The position numbers and the translations under genes were made by a program. A stretch of 54,925 nucleotides of DNA from JBCBXA01 sp039816825 (GTDB taxonomy: Bacteria > Pseudomonadota > Alphaproteobacteria > Rhizobiales > Rhizobiaceae): assembly GCA_039816825.1 (NCBI GenBank), contig JBCBXA010000010.1, forward strand, positions 1-54,925, given 5' to 3'. The notes under the pieces were generated by a model, which was given only the letters and a program-made list of their open reading frames with translations, had not been told where the DNA came from and ran no database searches. This document shows, one piece after another, positions 8,613 to 16,264 of this stretch (its first letter is position 1; every line of letters begins with the position of its first letter).

Positions 8613-9223
8613 AACACCGCAACATCATAGCCATCACCCGCGGAATCGAACCTCACGAAGCTGCGGCCATTGCCACCGCTTACGCGCGGGCCGGCATCAC
8701 GCGTATCGAAGTGCCGCTGAACTCTCCTGACCCGTTCAAGTCTATTGCCGAGATGATCAAAGCAGTGGAGGGTATGGCCGAGATCGGAGCGGGGACCGTG
8801 CTCTCCACCGACCAGGTTTCTGATCTGAAGTCGGTGGGCGGTCAGTTCGTCGTGTCACCAAATGCGAATTTCGACGTGATAAGGGCAACAAAGGCGCAGG
8901 GTATGGAGAGTTGGCCCGGAGTTATGACCCCCACAGAGTGCTTCGCGGCCATTGAGGCCGGTGCCGATGGTCTCAAACTCTTTCCGGCCTCGCTCATTGG
9001 CCCCTCAGGCATCAAGGCCATACGTGCTGTTTTACCCGGTAATATGCCGCTCTATGCGGTGGGGGGAGTCGCCGACCAGGATTTTGACGCCTATGCAAAG
9101 GCAGGCTGTGATGGTTTCGGGCTCGGCTCGAGCCTCTATCGGACTGGCATGGGAGTGCAGGAAGCCGAAGACCTGGCAGCCGCCGCAGTGGCGGCCCACG
9201 ACGGTGTTTTCGGTCAGCCATAA
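8609..9223 (+). CDS. dgoA: 2-dehydro-3-deoxy-6-phosphogalactonate aldolase
   Basis: A 204-residue class I KDPG/KDPGal aldolase that splits KDPGal to pyruvate and glyceraldehyde 3-phosphate. The conserved Glu is in RIEVPLNSP, the GAGTVL strand is near residue 65, and the Schiff-base lysine is in GADGLKLFPAS. The RIEVPLNSP form and the pairing with dgoK favour the galactonate rather than the Entner-Doudoroff enzyme. ATGA overlap with dgoK. It is the last gene of the operon; I see no clear terminator after it. Confidence 0.92.
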   Translation: MKHRNIIAITRGIEPHEAAAIATAYARAGITRIEVPLNSPDPFKSIAEMIKAVEGMAEIGAGTVLSTDQVSDLKSVGGQFVVSPNANFDVIRATKAQGMESWPGVMTPTECFAAIEAGADGLKLFPASLIGPSGIKAIRAVLPGNMPLYAVGGVADQDFDAYAKAGCDGFGLGSSLYRTGMGVQEAEDLAAAAVAAHDGVFGQP

Positions 9224-9633
9224 CCGGCTCAGACGTTTAAACATGTGGTTGCCGTGGTGAGCGCAGCCGCCGCTAGCCCATACCGCGGCCTCAATTTGCA
9301 CTCAGCGCGAAACTGTAGCGGTGGGGGATCGCCGCAAAATTTCGAACCGAACAGGCTTGCAAGTCCAGCAGCTTTCCCAGCCTGTGTGAGGCTCTGTCCT
9401 GAGTGAAGCCCAAAGGGTTACAGCGCGAGGTCAGAAAATGGCGGAGAGTGAAGGGCTTTGTTCGAACGCGACGACAAAGGCCGCGACTGCGGCCCGGGCT
9501 TTCGCCCGCCCCCGTGGAGCTGTTGAGCGAAGCGAAACTGGCGCGAGCGAAAAAGTGGCAGAGAGTAGAGGACGAAGTCCGAGCTCGACGCCAACGCACA
9601 TTGGGTTGGCAGGCGGCAATGTGCAAACATAAA
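9224..9633. other. Non-coding stretch after dgoA with decayed tRNA-like repeats
   Basis: About 410 bases without a credible gene: the short open frames here lack ribosome sites and family-like sequence. Its second half carries two imperfect direct repeats listed separately, with a short hairpin (CGGGC-TTTC-GCCCG) between them. The first 200 bases show nothing I can assign. Confidence 0.6.
9423..9600. repeat. Pair of imperfect direct repeats resembling the tRNA-Ser 3' end
   Basis: Copy A (9423-9480) and copy B (9541-9597) align with one indel and roughly 70% identity by eye. Both contain GCGCGAG, an A-run, TGGCRGAGAGT, a GAAG/GACG core and a CGAC end. The inner part of copy A (AAATGGCGGAG, GAAGGG, TTCGAAC) also matches the adjacent tRNA-Ser 3' end at 9631-9658, which lies in the same orientation. 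They look like worn partial duplications of a tRNA end. Confidence 0.45.
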
Positions 9634-9723
9634 TGGCGGAGCCGAAGGGATTCGAACCCTCGAGACGGTTCCCCGCCTACGCCCTTAGCAGGGGCGCGCC
9701 TTCGACCACTCGGCCACAGCTCC
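9634..9723 (-). tRNA. tRNA-Ser (anticodon GCU)
   Basis: A 90-base class II tRNA with a long variable arm, read on the minus strand. The acceptor stem pairs GGAGCTG with CGGCTCC, the CCA end is encoded, and the T loop is GGTTCGAATCC. The anticodon loop CTGCTAA gives anticodon GCU, which reads AGC and AGU. A promoter-like TTGAAA-N17-TAACAC lies directly upstream. Confidence 0.95.
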
Positions 9724-9730
9724 GCTGCCG

Positions 9731-9759
9731 GTGTTAAGCGAGCGGCAAATGCGTTTCAA
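9731..9759 (-). promoter_or_regulatory. Probable tRNA-Ser promoter
   Basis: On the minus strand TTGAAA (9754-9759) and TAACAC (9731-9736) are separated by exactly 17 bases. The -10 ends seven bases before the mature tRNA 5' end, which fits transcription starting at or just before the tRNA. Confidence 0.6.
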
Positions 9760-10130
9760 GCGCGAAAGTTCTCTGGAACTGGGAAAACCTCAGTAGCGAG
9801 CATGGAGCCCCAAAACATCGAGCCAATGTGTGGATTCGGCGACTCGCGGTGTGTTTCCACTTCCCCTCAGTGTTCGGATGGCTGAATTTAAGCCTTCTTT
9901 AAGGTATGAGCCCCGGTGGCCGGGATCGCAGTGTCATTTGTGCAACAGAGTTTTCCAGCCTCGTGATTCCCGACTGCCGCCAAACCCGCCGCTTGTTGCG
10001 GGCATCGCCCAGCTTTGTCATTTCAGGTGCGGGAAAAGGCGTGGACACGTCTCCCATTTGCAAATGGGGTTGGGGCAACGCTTAAGCGGACGTTCTTCCC
10101 TTAAGAAACTATATGACTGGAGGTCATACC
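9760..10130 (+). promoter_or_regulatory. Porin upstream region with a perfect 16-bp palindrome
   Basis: About 370 bases without a gene before the porin. The most distinctive element is a perfect palindrome, CCCATTTGCAAATGGG at 10053-10068, about 63 bases before the start codon, where a regulator could bind. Two copies of CTTAAG flank 10080-10106, and TGGAGG at 10118 is the ribosome site. I cannot pick a confident -35/-10 pair. Confidence 0.45.
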
Positions 10131-11198
10131 ATGAAACTCAAGAGCATGATCCTTGCTTCGGCAGCATCTCTCTTCGCAGTGAACGGCGCCGTTGCAGCTG
10201 ATGCAATCGTTGCTGTTGACCCAGAGCCCGTCGATTACGTCCAAATCTGTGACGCATACGGCGCTGGCTTCTTCTTCATCCCAGGCACCGAAGTCTGCTT
10301 GGACATCTCTGGCCGCGTTCGCGTTCAGTACGGCTACACAAACCCAGCCGGTCCAAACAACAACCGCTTCGAGCAGGACGTTGATTACCGCGTTCAGTTC
10401 GACGCACGTCACGAGACAGACCTCGGCACCGTCCGTTCGTTCATCGAAATCGGCGACCAGGGCTATGTGTCTCAGCGCGGCTCTTTCTTGGAGAGCGTGC
10501 AGCCAAACCTGGTGTTCATCCAGATCATCGGCGCAAACGGCGTGACCTTTACAACTGGTCTGGCTGAGTCGCTCTACGACGGTGAGAGCATCATGACTGC
10601 TCTGACCTTCGCAAACGGTGGCTTCACCGGTGGCATCGCCTATGAAGATCGTAACGTTGCCGGCCTGGCACGTAACGCAAACCTCGTTGGCGTAGCAAAC
10701 ATCGGCACCAACCGCCTCGGCGGTAACGACGATGCAATCACTGCAAACCTCGGTTACTCCGTGGATGGCTTCTCCGTGACCGGTGAAATCGCCTACGAAC
10801 TGGGCCGTGCTGCTAACGGTGTGAACGCTCCCCTCTCCTGGAACGTTGGCGCTTCCTACACTGGCGACCGCTTCGGCATCGCTCTGAACTATGAAGCAGC
10901 TACTGGCGTCAGCTATGCCCGTAACTTCGACTTCAACAACTACGAAGCAATCCGCTTTGGCCGCGACGAGCTGTCCATCGATCTGGACCTGACTCTGACC
11001 GACAAGCTGTCTGCATCTTCGGACTGGGATGTGCTCTTCAATGCTCAGGGTTGGGCTGTCGAAAACACTCTCGCATACGCAGTGTCGAGCAACTTCTCGA
11101 TCGAAGCTGAGTTCGACTACGTGAGCGACATGGGTGTCGATAACCGCACCAATGACCGCACATGGCACCTCGGCCTGGACTTCATCGCAACCTTCTAA
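10131..11198 (+). CDS. Outer-membrane porin, Porin_2 family (Omp2b/RopA-like)
   Basis: A 355-residue beta-barrel porin. The signal peptide MKLKSMILASAASLFAVNGAVA is followed by ADAIVAVDPEPVDYVQICD and AYGAGFFFIPGTEVCLDISG, the Hyphomicrobiales Porin_2 signature with its conserved cysteine pair. It ends in an aromatic (LDFIATF), as outer-membrane barrels do for BAM recognition. Start chosen at 10131 for the signal peptide and the GGAGG site. Alanine and proline codons are strongly biased (GCA/GCT, CCA), typical of a very abundant protein. Monocistronic, with its own terminator. Confidence 0.95.
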   Translation: MKLKSMILASAASLFAVNGAVAADAIVAVDPEPVDYVQICDAYGAGFFFIPGTEVCLDISGRVRVQYGYTNPAGPNNNRFEQDVDYRVQFDARHETDLGTVRSFIEIGDQGYVSQRGSFLESVQPNLVFIQIIGANGVTFTTGLAESLYDGESIMTALTFANGGFTGGIAYEDRNVAGLARNANLVGVANIGTNRLGGNDDAITANLGYSVDGFSVTGEIAYELGRAANGVNAPLSWNVGASYTGDRFGIALNYEAATGVSYARNFDFNNYEAIRFGRDELSIDLDLTLTDKLSASSDWDVLFNAQGWAVENTLAYAVSSNFSIEAEFDYVSDMGVDNRTNDRTWHLGLDFIATF

Positions 11199-11233
11199 GG
11201 TTTGATGGTCCGACCGTAAGGTCATCTCATGAG

Positions 11234-11270
11234 AAGGCCCGGTTGCTTGTGCAACCGGGCCTTTTCTTTT
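11234..11270 (+). terminator. Rho-independent terminator of the porin gene
   Basis: A perfect 13-pair stem (AAGGCCCGGTTGC with GCAACCGGGCCTT) closes a TTGT tetraloop and is followed by TTTTCTTTT. It begins 36 bases after the porin stop codon. Confidence 0.95.
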
Positions 11271-11437
11271 GAACCGTTTGGAGTTCAGCACTTCGGTTCT
11301 ATCGCTTAGAAACAGTTCAGTGTTGTGTGTCTCCAGCGCTTTTTCGGAAGCCCGCCAGATGCAGTTCTTGCATTCCGCGATGAGCTACGGTTTGTTAACC
11401 ATCAACTAAACGTGTATTTCACCACCGAGGCAATCAC

Positions 11438-14400
11438 ATGTGCAACTGGAAGCGTTGGATCTGGCCGGGAATTATTGCGTCGGCCATACTGACCGTCCTC
11501 GCCCTGTTTTTTATGTCTGGTCCCATCGAGCGTGATCTGACCGCTCGAACGGGCTCTACTCTTGAGGCCGCCGGTCTGGACTGGAATGAGCTGTCGATCG
11601 ATGGACGAGATCTGACTGTCGGCGGACTAGCCTTCTCAGAACCAGAGCAGGCGCGAGCTGTTGATTTGGCCACCGCGGAGTACGGCGTTCGCGTTGTGCG
11701 CGATGCAACTGCTCTGATTCCGCCTCAAAGTCCTTACACCTTCACCGCATCCAAGACTGGGGACAGTGTTGAGCTTTCGGGCTTCGTTCCTTCCGAGCCA
11801 GCACGGGCCGATTTACTGGCAGCAGTGCAGGCCGTTCTTCCTGAAGCACAGATCGTCGATCAGATGGAGCTTGGACGGGGTGCGCCCGAAGGTTTTAGCG
11901 CTTTGTTGCGATTCGCGATCGCACAGTTGGCCGGTCTAGACGATGCTGAAGTTCAACTTTCTGACACGCAACTGAGTGCGTCTGGCCTGGCGATGAGCGA
12001 CGCCTCCTATGCCAGCGTTGTTGCGGCCCTGGACGGCGATTTGCCGGGCGGCGGAGCGCTAGCGATGCGAGATATCCGCCCGCCGCTCGCCGAGCCTTAC
12101 TTCACAACCATTCGTACTGACGAAACGAACGTGACGGTCACAGGCTTTGTCCCAGACGGCGAAACCCGCGCTGCGATTGCTGAGAACATTTCGAGTGCCT
12201 TTCCCAATCTGGTTCTGGAAGACAAGACACGTCTTGCGTCGGGCGCGCCGGATGGTCTGACGGAAGCCATCGCGTTCAGCACGGAACAAATGAAGGGACT
12301 GGCTTTTGGGGTGGCGACGGTTGATGGCACTGACCTTTTCATTCGCGGAACAGCGCTGAATTCAGAAAGCTTCCAGCAAGTACCGTCCGCATATGCGACG
12401 CAGGTTCCTTCCGGCTTCAACGCAGCAGGCGTGCGGATCCAGCCGCCGGTTGCTGATCCCTATCGCGTGACAATGTCCAAGTCCGAAAGCGGTCTTGAAC
12501 TGTCCGGCGTTATGCCGACAGAGCAAGCTCGCCAGGGGCTTGCGGAAGCGATTGAAAGCGGCTCTCCGCAGGCGGCGGTGTCCAACACGCTGCGTCTGGC
12601 GTCTGGAGCGCCAGCCGGGTTTGCCCTGGGTGCCGACTTTGCCGCGCAGCAGCTGCCTCTCTTGTCCGACGGTGTTCTGACCCTCGATGGTTCGACCCTC
12701 AGCGCTCAAGGAACAGCGTCGTCGTCGGATGCCTACACGAACATATTGTCGGCTCTCCAAGACGATCGGCCATCAGCCATTGATTTGGGCGTGGTCAGCA
12801 TCGTTCCTCCCTTGGAAGCAAACTATGGTTTCACCGCGTTAAGTGGCGACAACCGACTGGTTTTGAGCGGGCAGGTTCCAGACGAGTCTGTACGACAAGC
12901 GGTTCTGGAAAGTGCTGTCGAAGGACGCTCCGGCGTTGAAATTGTTGACAATTTGAGCTTCGCCAGCGGTGCGCCGACTGGCTATCAGGATCAGGTGGAG
13001 TTCAGCCTGTCGCAGTTGGCGCTGCTGGAAAGCGGCCGGGCAGGCTTCACTCCGGATGGCTTCTTTCTGGAGGGGCGGGCTTCCGGTTTAGCCGAGTTCG
13101 ATTCCATTGGTGCAGCTCTTTCTGGCGACTTGCCAGGAGCTATGACGCTCGCAGATGAGCGTGTGTCACCGCCCTTTGTTTCGCCCTACGAGTGGTCTGC
13201 AGAGTCTGACGGTACCACTCTGGTGCTGGAGGGTTTGGTTCCCAGCAACGAAGCTCGCTCCAATCTCGTGGTTGCCGCTGAACGCACCGGTGCGAGCGTA
13301 ACCGACAATATGCGCCTCGCTGCAGGCGCTCCTGAGGGTTTTGAGGCCGGCGCTATTTTCGGAATTGATCAGCTTGCTGCTCTGGAAAGCGGTCGGGTGA
13401 CCCTTTCCGACTCAAACTACACGGTGAGCGGTCAGGCGGGCGATGGTGCCGCTTTCGAAGCTGAAACCGCACGGGCATCGGGGCCGCCGGTGGGTTTTTC
13501 GACCGCCGAGGCTGCTATTCTGCCACCGGTGGTGGCTGATTATGCGTTTGACGCGTCTCTGTCGGGCGATGTCATCCGACTGTCCGGCTTCGCACCCACT
13601 GTGGCTGATCGGGATGAGGCGGAGGCCTTGGCGCAGTCGCGGTTTCCGGATGCCACGATTGAGAACGAACTCCAGCTGGCTGCCGGTGCTCCATCTGCCT
13701 ATCAGGCGGGAGTTGATTATGCGTACAGTCTGATGAGCCGTTTTGAGGCCGGGCGCGCGGGTTTCGAGGGAACACAGTTCTCCGCAGAAGGCACGGCGAA
13801 AACGGTTGATGACTACGAAGCTGCGACTGCCCTGTCGGGTGCCTTGCCGGCTGGGTTTGCTGCGGGCGACATCGTGATCGATCCGGCAATCGTGTCTCCG
13901 TTCACCGTGACAGCAGTGCGCAACCCGCAGTCTGTTGTGCTGGATGGTTTCGCGCCTGACGCGGCGGCGAAGGTTGCCGCCGAGGATGCCGCAGCCAGTG
14001 CTATGCCCGGCTTGACCGTAGTCAATCAACTGAAAATCGCCTCCGGCTTGCCGGACGGCGTGAGCTATGGGGAGTCGTTGATCTTCGCGACGGACCAGTT
14101 GGCGCAGTTCGACAGCGGAACGGTATCCATCACCGACACATCCTATTCTGTCTCTGGCATGGCTTCGTCAGAAGCGGCTTATGACACGGTCATCAACGCA
14201 CTTGCCGCTTCATTGCCTTCCGGTCTTGAGCTGGCGTCCGAGTCGATCAGCCTACCGGTTGCCTCGCCTTATGTTTGGTCAGCCCGACGTGACGGTGATG
14301 CAGTTCAGATCAGCGGCAATGTGCCATCAACTGACGTGGGTCAGACGATCTCTGACATGGCAGAGGCCCGTTTCTCTGGGCTCGACGTGACATCCGATCT

Positions 14401-15001
14401 CCAGCGCGCCGGTGGCGAGCCCGTGAATTTTGAAGGCGCGGTTTCCGTCGCACTGACAACGCTCAGCCGGATGAGAACCGGATCAGTTAGCCTTGAGGGC
14501 ACGAAGATGACGGCTGAAGGCGAGACCTTTACCCCATCTCTGCGTGATGAACTGACTTCCGCCATCACGAATGGGTTGCCCGCTGGATACACTGGCACGG
14601 CCAATCTGACGGCGCCGGATCTGGAGCCGGTAGAAGCGCAGCGTTGCGATGAATTGGTGGCTGAACGGATGCAAGAGGCCACCATCGGTTTTGAGACGGC
14701 GAAAGCCGTCATTCGTCAGGAGAGTTTTGGGCTTCTAGACGAGTTGAGCGGCATCGTTTCTCGCTGCCCCGGCACGCGTATCGAGGTCGATGGCCACACG
14801 GATAGCGATGGAAGCGAGAGCTATAACCAGCGTCTCAGCGAGGCCCGGGCCAATGCCGTGCGGAGCTACATGATATCGGCCGGTGTTGAGGCCTTGCGTA
14901 TTCGCGCTCGGGGCCTCGGAGAAAGCCAGCCGATCGCTGATAATGACAGTGAAGAAGGTAAGGCCCTGAACCGCCGTATCGAATTCCAGATTGTGAACTA
15001 G
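11438..15001 (+). CDS. Giant membrane-anchored BON-repeat protein with C-terminal OmpA domain
   Basis: A 1187-residue protein. A basic N-terminus and one transmembrane helix (residues 9-26, WPGIIASAILTVLALFFM) anchor it in the inner membrane with the rest in the periplasm. Eight repeat units of about 121 residues start near 99, 220, 341, 462, 583, 701, 821 and 944. Each has a BON-like half (PY...LSGFVP...ASGAP.GF) and a second half ending in an I.PP turn. Residues from about 1060 form an OmpA peptidoglycan-binding domain (VDGHTDSDG, LSEARANAV, with the Asp and Arg that grip diaminopimelate). Mycobacterial ArfA has a related BON-plus-OmpA plan. Role unknown; a periplasm-spanning strut is my inference. 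Confidence 0.88.
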   Translation: MCNWKRWIWPGIIASAILTVLALFFMSGPIERDLTARTGSTLEAAGLDWNELSIDGRDLTVGGLAFSEPEQARAVDLATAEYGVRVVRDATALIPPQSPYTFTASKTGDSVELSGFVPSEPARADLLAAVQAVLPEAQIVDQMELGRGAPEGFSALLRFAIAQLAGLDDAEVQLSDTQLSASGLAMSDASYASVVAALDGDLPGGGALAMRDIRPPLAEPYFTTIRTDETNVTVTGFVPDGETRAAIAENISSAFPNLVLEDKTRLASGAPDGLTEAIAFSTEQMKGLAFGVATVDGTDLFIRGTALNSESFQQVPSAYATQVPSGFNAAGVRIQPPVADPYRVTMSKSESGLELSGVMPTEQARQGLAEAIESGSPQAAVSNTLRLASGAPAGFALGADFAAQQLPLLSDGVLTLDGSTLSAQGTASSSDAYTNILSALQDDRPSAIDLGVVSIVPPLEANYGFTALSGDNRLVLSGQVPDESVRQAVLESAVEGRSGVEIVDNLSFASGAPTGYQDQVEFSLSQLALLESGRAGFTPDGFFLEGRASGLAEFDSIGAALSGDLPGAMTLADERVSPPFVSPYEWSAESDGTTLVLEGLVPSNEARSNLVVAAERTGASVTDNMRLAAGAPEGFEAGAIFGIDQLAALESGRVTLSDSNYTVSGQAGDGAAFEAETARASGPPVGFSTAEAAILPPVVADYAFDASLSGDVIRLSGFAPTVADRDEAEALAQSRFPDATIENELQLAAGAPSAYQAGVDYAYSLMSRFEAGRAGFEGTQFSAEGTAKTVDDYEAATALSGALPAGFAAGDIVIDPAIVSPFTVTAVRNPQSVVLDGFAPDAAAKVAAEDAAASAMPGLTVVNQLKIASGLPDGVSYGESLIFATDQLAQFDSGTVSITDTSYSVSGMASSEAAYDTVINALAASLPSGLELASESISLPVASPYVWSARRDGDAVQISGNVPSTDVGQTISDMAEARFSGLDVTSDLQRAGGEPVNFEGAVSVALTTLSRMRTGSVSLEGTKMTAEGETFTPSLRDELTSAITNGLPAGYTGTANLTAPDLEPVEAQRCDELVAERMQEATIGFETAKAVIRQESFGLLDELSGIVSRCPGTRIEVDGHTDSDGSESYNQRLSEARANAVRSYMISAGVEALRIRARGLGESQPIADNDSEEGKALNRRIEFQIVN
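11732..14600 (+). repeat. Eight tandem BON-like repeat units inside the giant OmpA-domain gene
   Basis: The encoded unit recurs every 118-123 codons. Landmarks of each unit are PP-x3-PY at the start, a LSG.VP strand-turn, (A)SGAP.GF in the middle and a DLP.G turn near the end. DNA identity between units is low, so this is an ancient protein-level repeat rather than a recent DNA expansion. Confidence 0.85.
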
Positions 15002-15011
15002 GACAGCCCGA

Positions 15012-15110
15012 ATGATGTATCTTATTGGACAATATTGGTTTTTCCTGCTGATCGCGCTGGTGGCAGGCATCATTTGGGGATGGGTGACATCCGAGAAGAG
15101 GGCTGACTGA
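15012..15110 (+). CDS. 32-residue membrane microprotein
   Basis: A short open frame of 32 codons between the giant BON/OmpA gene and the helix-hairpin-helix gene. It reads MMYLIGQYWFFL, then a hydrophobic helix (LIALVAGIIWGWV), then TSEKRAD. One transmembrane helix with a basic tail predicts the C-terminus in the cytoplasm. It begins 10 bases after the upstream stop, on the same strand, consistent with an operon. There is no strong ribosome site, so translation may be coupled. I recall similar tiny proteins in this gene position in other Hyphomicrobiales, but cannot verify that here. Function unknown. Confidence 0.6.
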   Translation: MMYLIGQYWFFLLIALVAGIIWGWVTSEKRAD

Positions 15111-15171
15111 CGGGGCACTTTCCGCCCCCGTCGTCTTCTTCACCTACGGAACTGAAGTTTGGAGCACAGAT

Positions 15172-16146
15172 ATGTTGCCACTTGCCATACAGACATTTCT
15201 ACTCATCGCCATCGCCTGGATTTTGGGCTGCGTTATCGGATGCTTCCTTCACTGGTGGTTCGGCCCCGCGACTGTCCGACGCGAACACGCTGCTGCTGAG
15301 GGCGCAGGCGGAACACGTATGGCCGGAGGAGCCATTGCTGCAGGATCGGCAGGAGCCGCTGCCGGGTCATTCCGAAGCACGCGTCGTCCCAGACTGATAG
15401 GCGAAGCCAGCGAGATGCCAGAGCCTGCCCCAGCCCCTGCTGCTGCTCCCGCTGAGCCGGCACCTGTCAAGGCTGCGGAACCAAGCCCTGAACCTGTTCC
15501 AGTCGCCGCGCCGGCAGCGGCCGCCACTTTGGGCACAGCCCTCATTGTCGATAAGAATGATGAGAAGGCGAAAGCCGCGGATGCAGCCGGTGAGCGCCCT
15601 ACAGCCCTTGCCGGGCCACGGGGTGGACAGCCCGATGATCTGAAGATGGTCAAGGGCATCGGCCGTCAGAACGAGGGTCGGCTTAACGCCCTTGGAACAT
15701 ATCATTTCGATCAGATTGCCGCTTGGTCCGAGAGCCAGGCCAAGTGGGTCGGCACTTATCTTGCGTTCCCCGGACGCATTGAGCGGGAAGACTGGATCAG
15801 TCAGGCCGAGGTGCTAGCGAGGGGCGAGGCGACGGACTTCTCCAAACGCGCTGCATCCGGACAGGTGAAAACATCAGCGGGCAAGGCGGAGGCAGTCGGT
15901 TCGGACTTCGGCGCAAAGAAACCGCGTACCATGAAGGCGCCCCGGAAAGCCGGGCCTGACAAGCTCACCGAGATTGATGGTATAGGCAATGCCGTTGAGA
16001 AACGGCTGAACGAACTCGGCATCTACCATTTCGACCAGATCGCGAAATGGACCCCTGAAAACTGTGCCTGGATTGGCGGGCAGATCGGTTTCCCGGGCCG
16101 TGCCGAGCGCGAAGACTGGGTCGGCAAGGCCACGAAGCTGTCCTAG
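15172..16146 (+). CDS. Membrane-anchored protein with two helix-hairpin-helix domains
   Basis: A 324-residue protein. A transmembrane helix at about residues 5-28 is followed by a basic stretch (ATVRREH), predicting a cytoplasmic C-terminus. Residues about 30-150 are an Ala/Pro-rich linker. Two copies of one domain follow, at about 157-215 and 265-322, each with a GIG hairpin (VKGIGRQNE; IDGIGNAVE), then YHFDQIA and FPGR.EREDW. The same domain type is appended to ribosomal protein L21 and NuoE in relatives of this group. GGAG lies upstream of the ATG. Function unknown; the domain could bind nucleic acid or protein. Confidence 0.8.
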   Translation: MLPLAIQTFLLIAIAWILGCVIGCFLHWWFGPATVRREHAAAEGAGGTRMAGGAIAAGSAGAAAGSFRSTRRPRLIGEASEMPEPAPAPAAAPAEPAPVKAAEPSPEPVPVAAPAAAATLGTALIVDKNDEKAKAADAAGERPTALAGPRGGQPDDLKMVKGIGRQNEGRLNALGTYHFDQIAAWSESQAKWVGTYLAFPGRIEREDWISQAEVLARGEATDFSKRAASGQVKTSAGKAEAVGSDFGAKKPRTMKAPRKAGPDKLTEIDGIGNAVEKRLNELGIYHFDQIAKWTPENCAWIGGQIGFPGRAEREDWVGKATKLS

Positions 16147-16264
16147 GGCAGCTCACGGTCCTGCTGCTCTGCGGGTCGTCTCACAAGTTCAGCTTGGTAG
16201 AGATGTCAATTTGACAGCTCTGGCGACCCTGTATCGAGCCGTGGCGGATTGATTGCCTGCACCT

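Noticed and set aside
9431..9632. Short open frames of 60-70 codons on both strands
   Set aside because: They lie in repeat-like sequence, have no ribosome sites, and alternative frames are equally open.
10101..11291. A 396-codon minus-strand frame over the porin
   Set aside because: The plus strand has a signal peptide, ribosome site, family motifs and terminator; the antisense frame has none.
11438..14600. The BON repeats as a recent DNA tandem duplication
   Set aside because: Units are divergent at DNA level and recognisable only as protein, so they are old.
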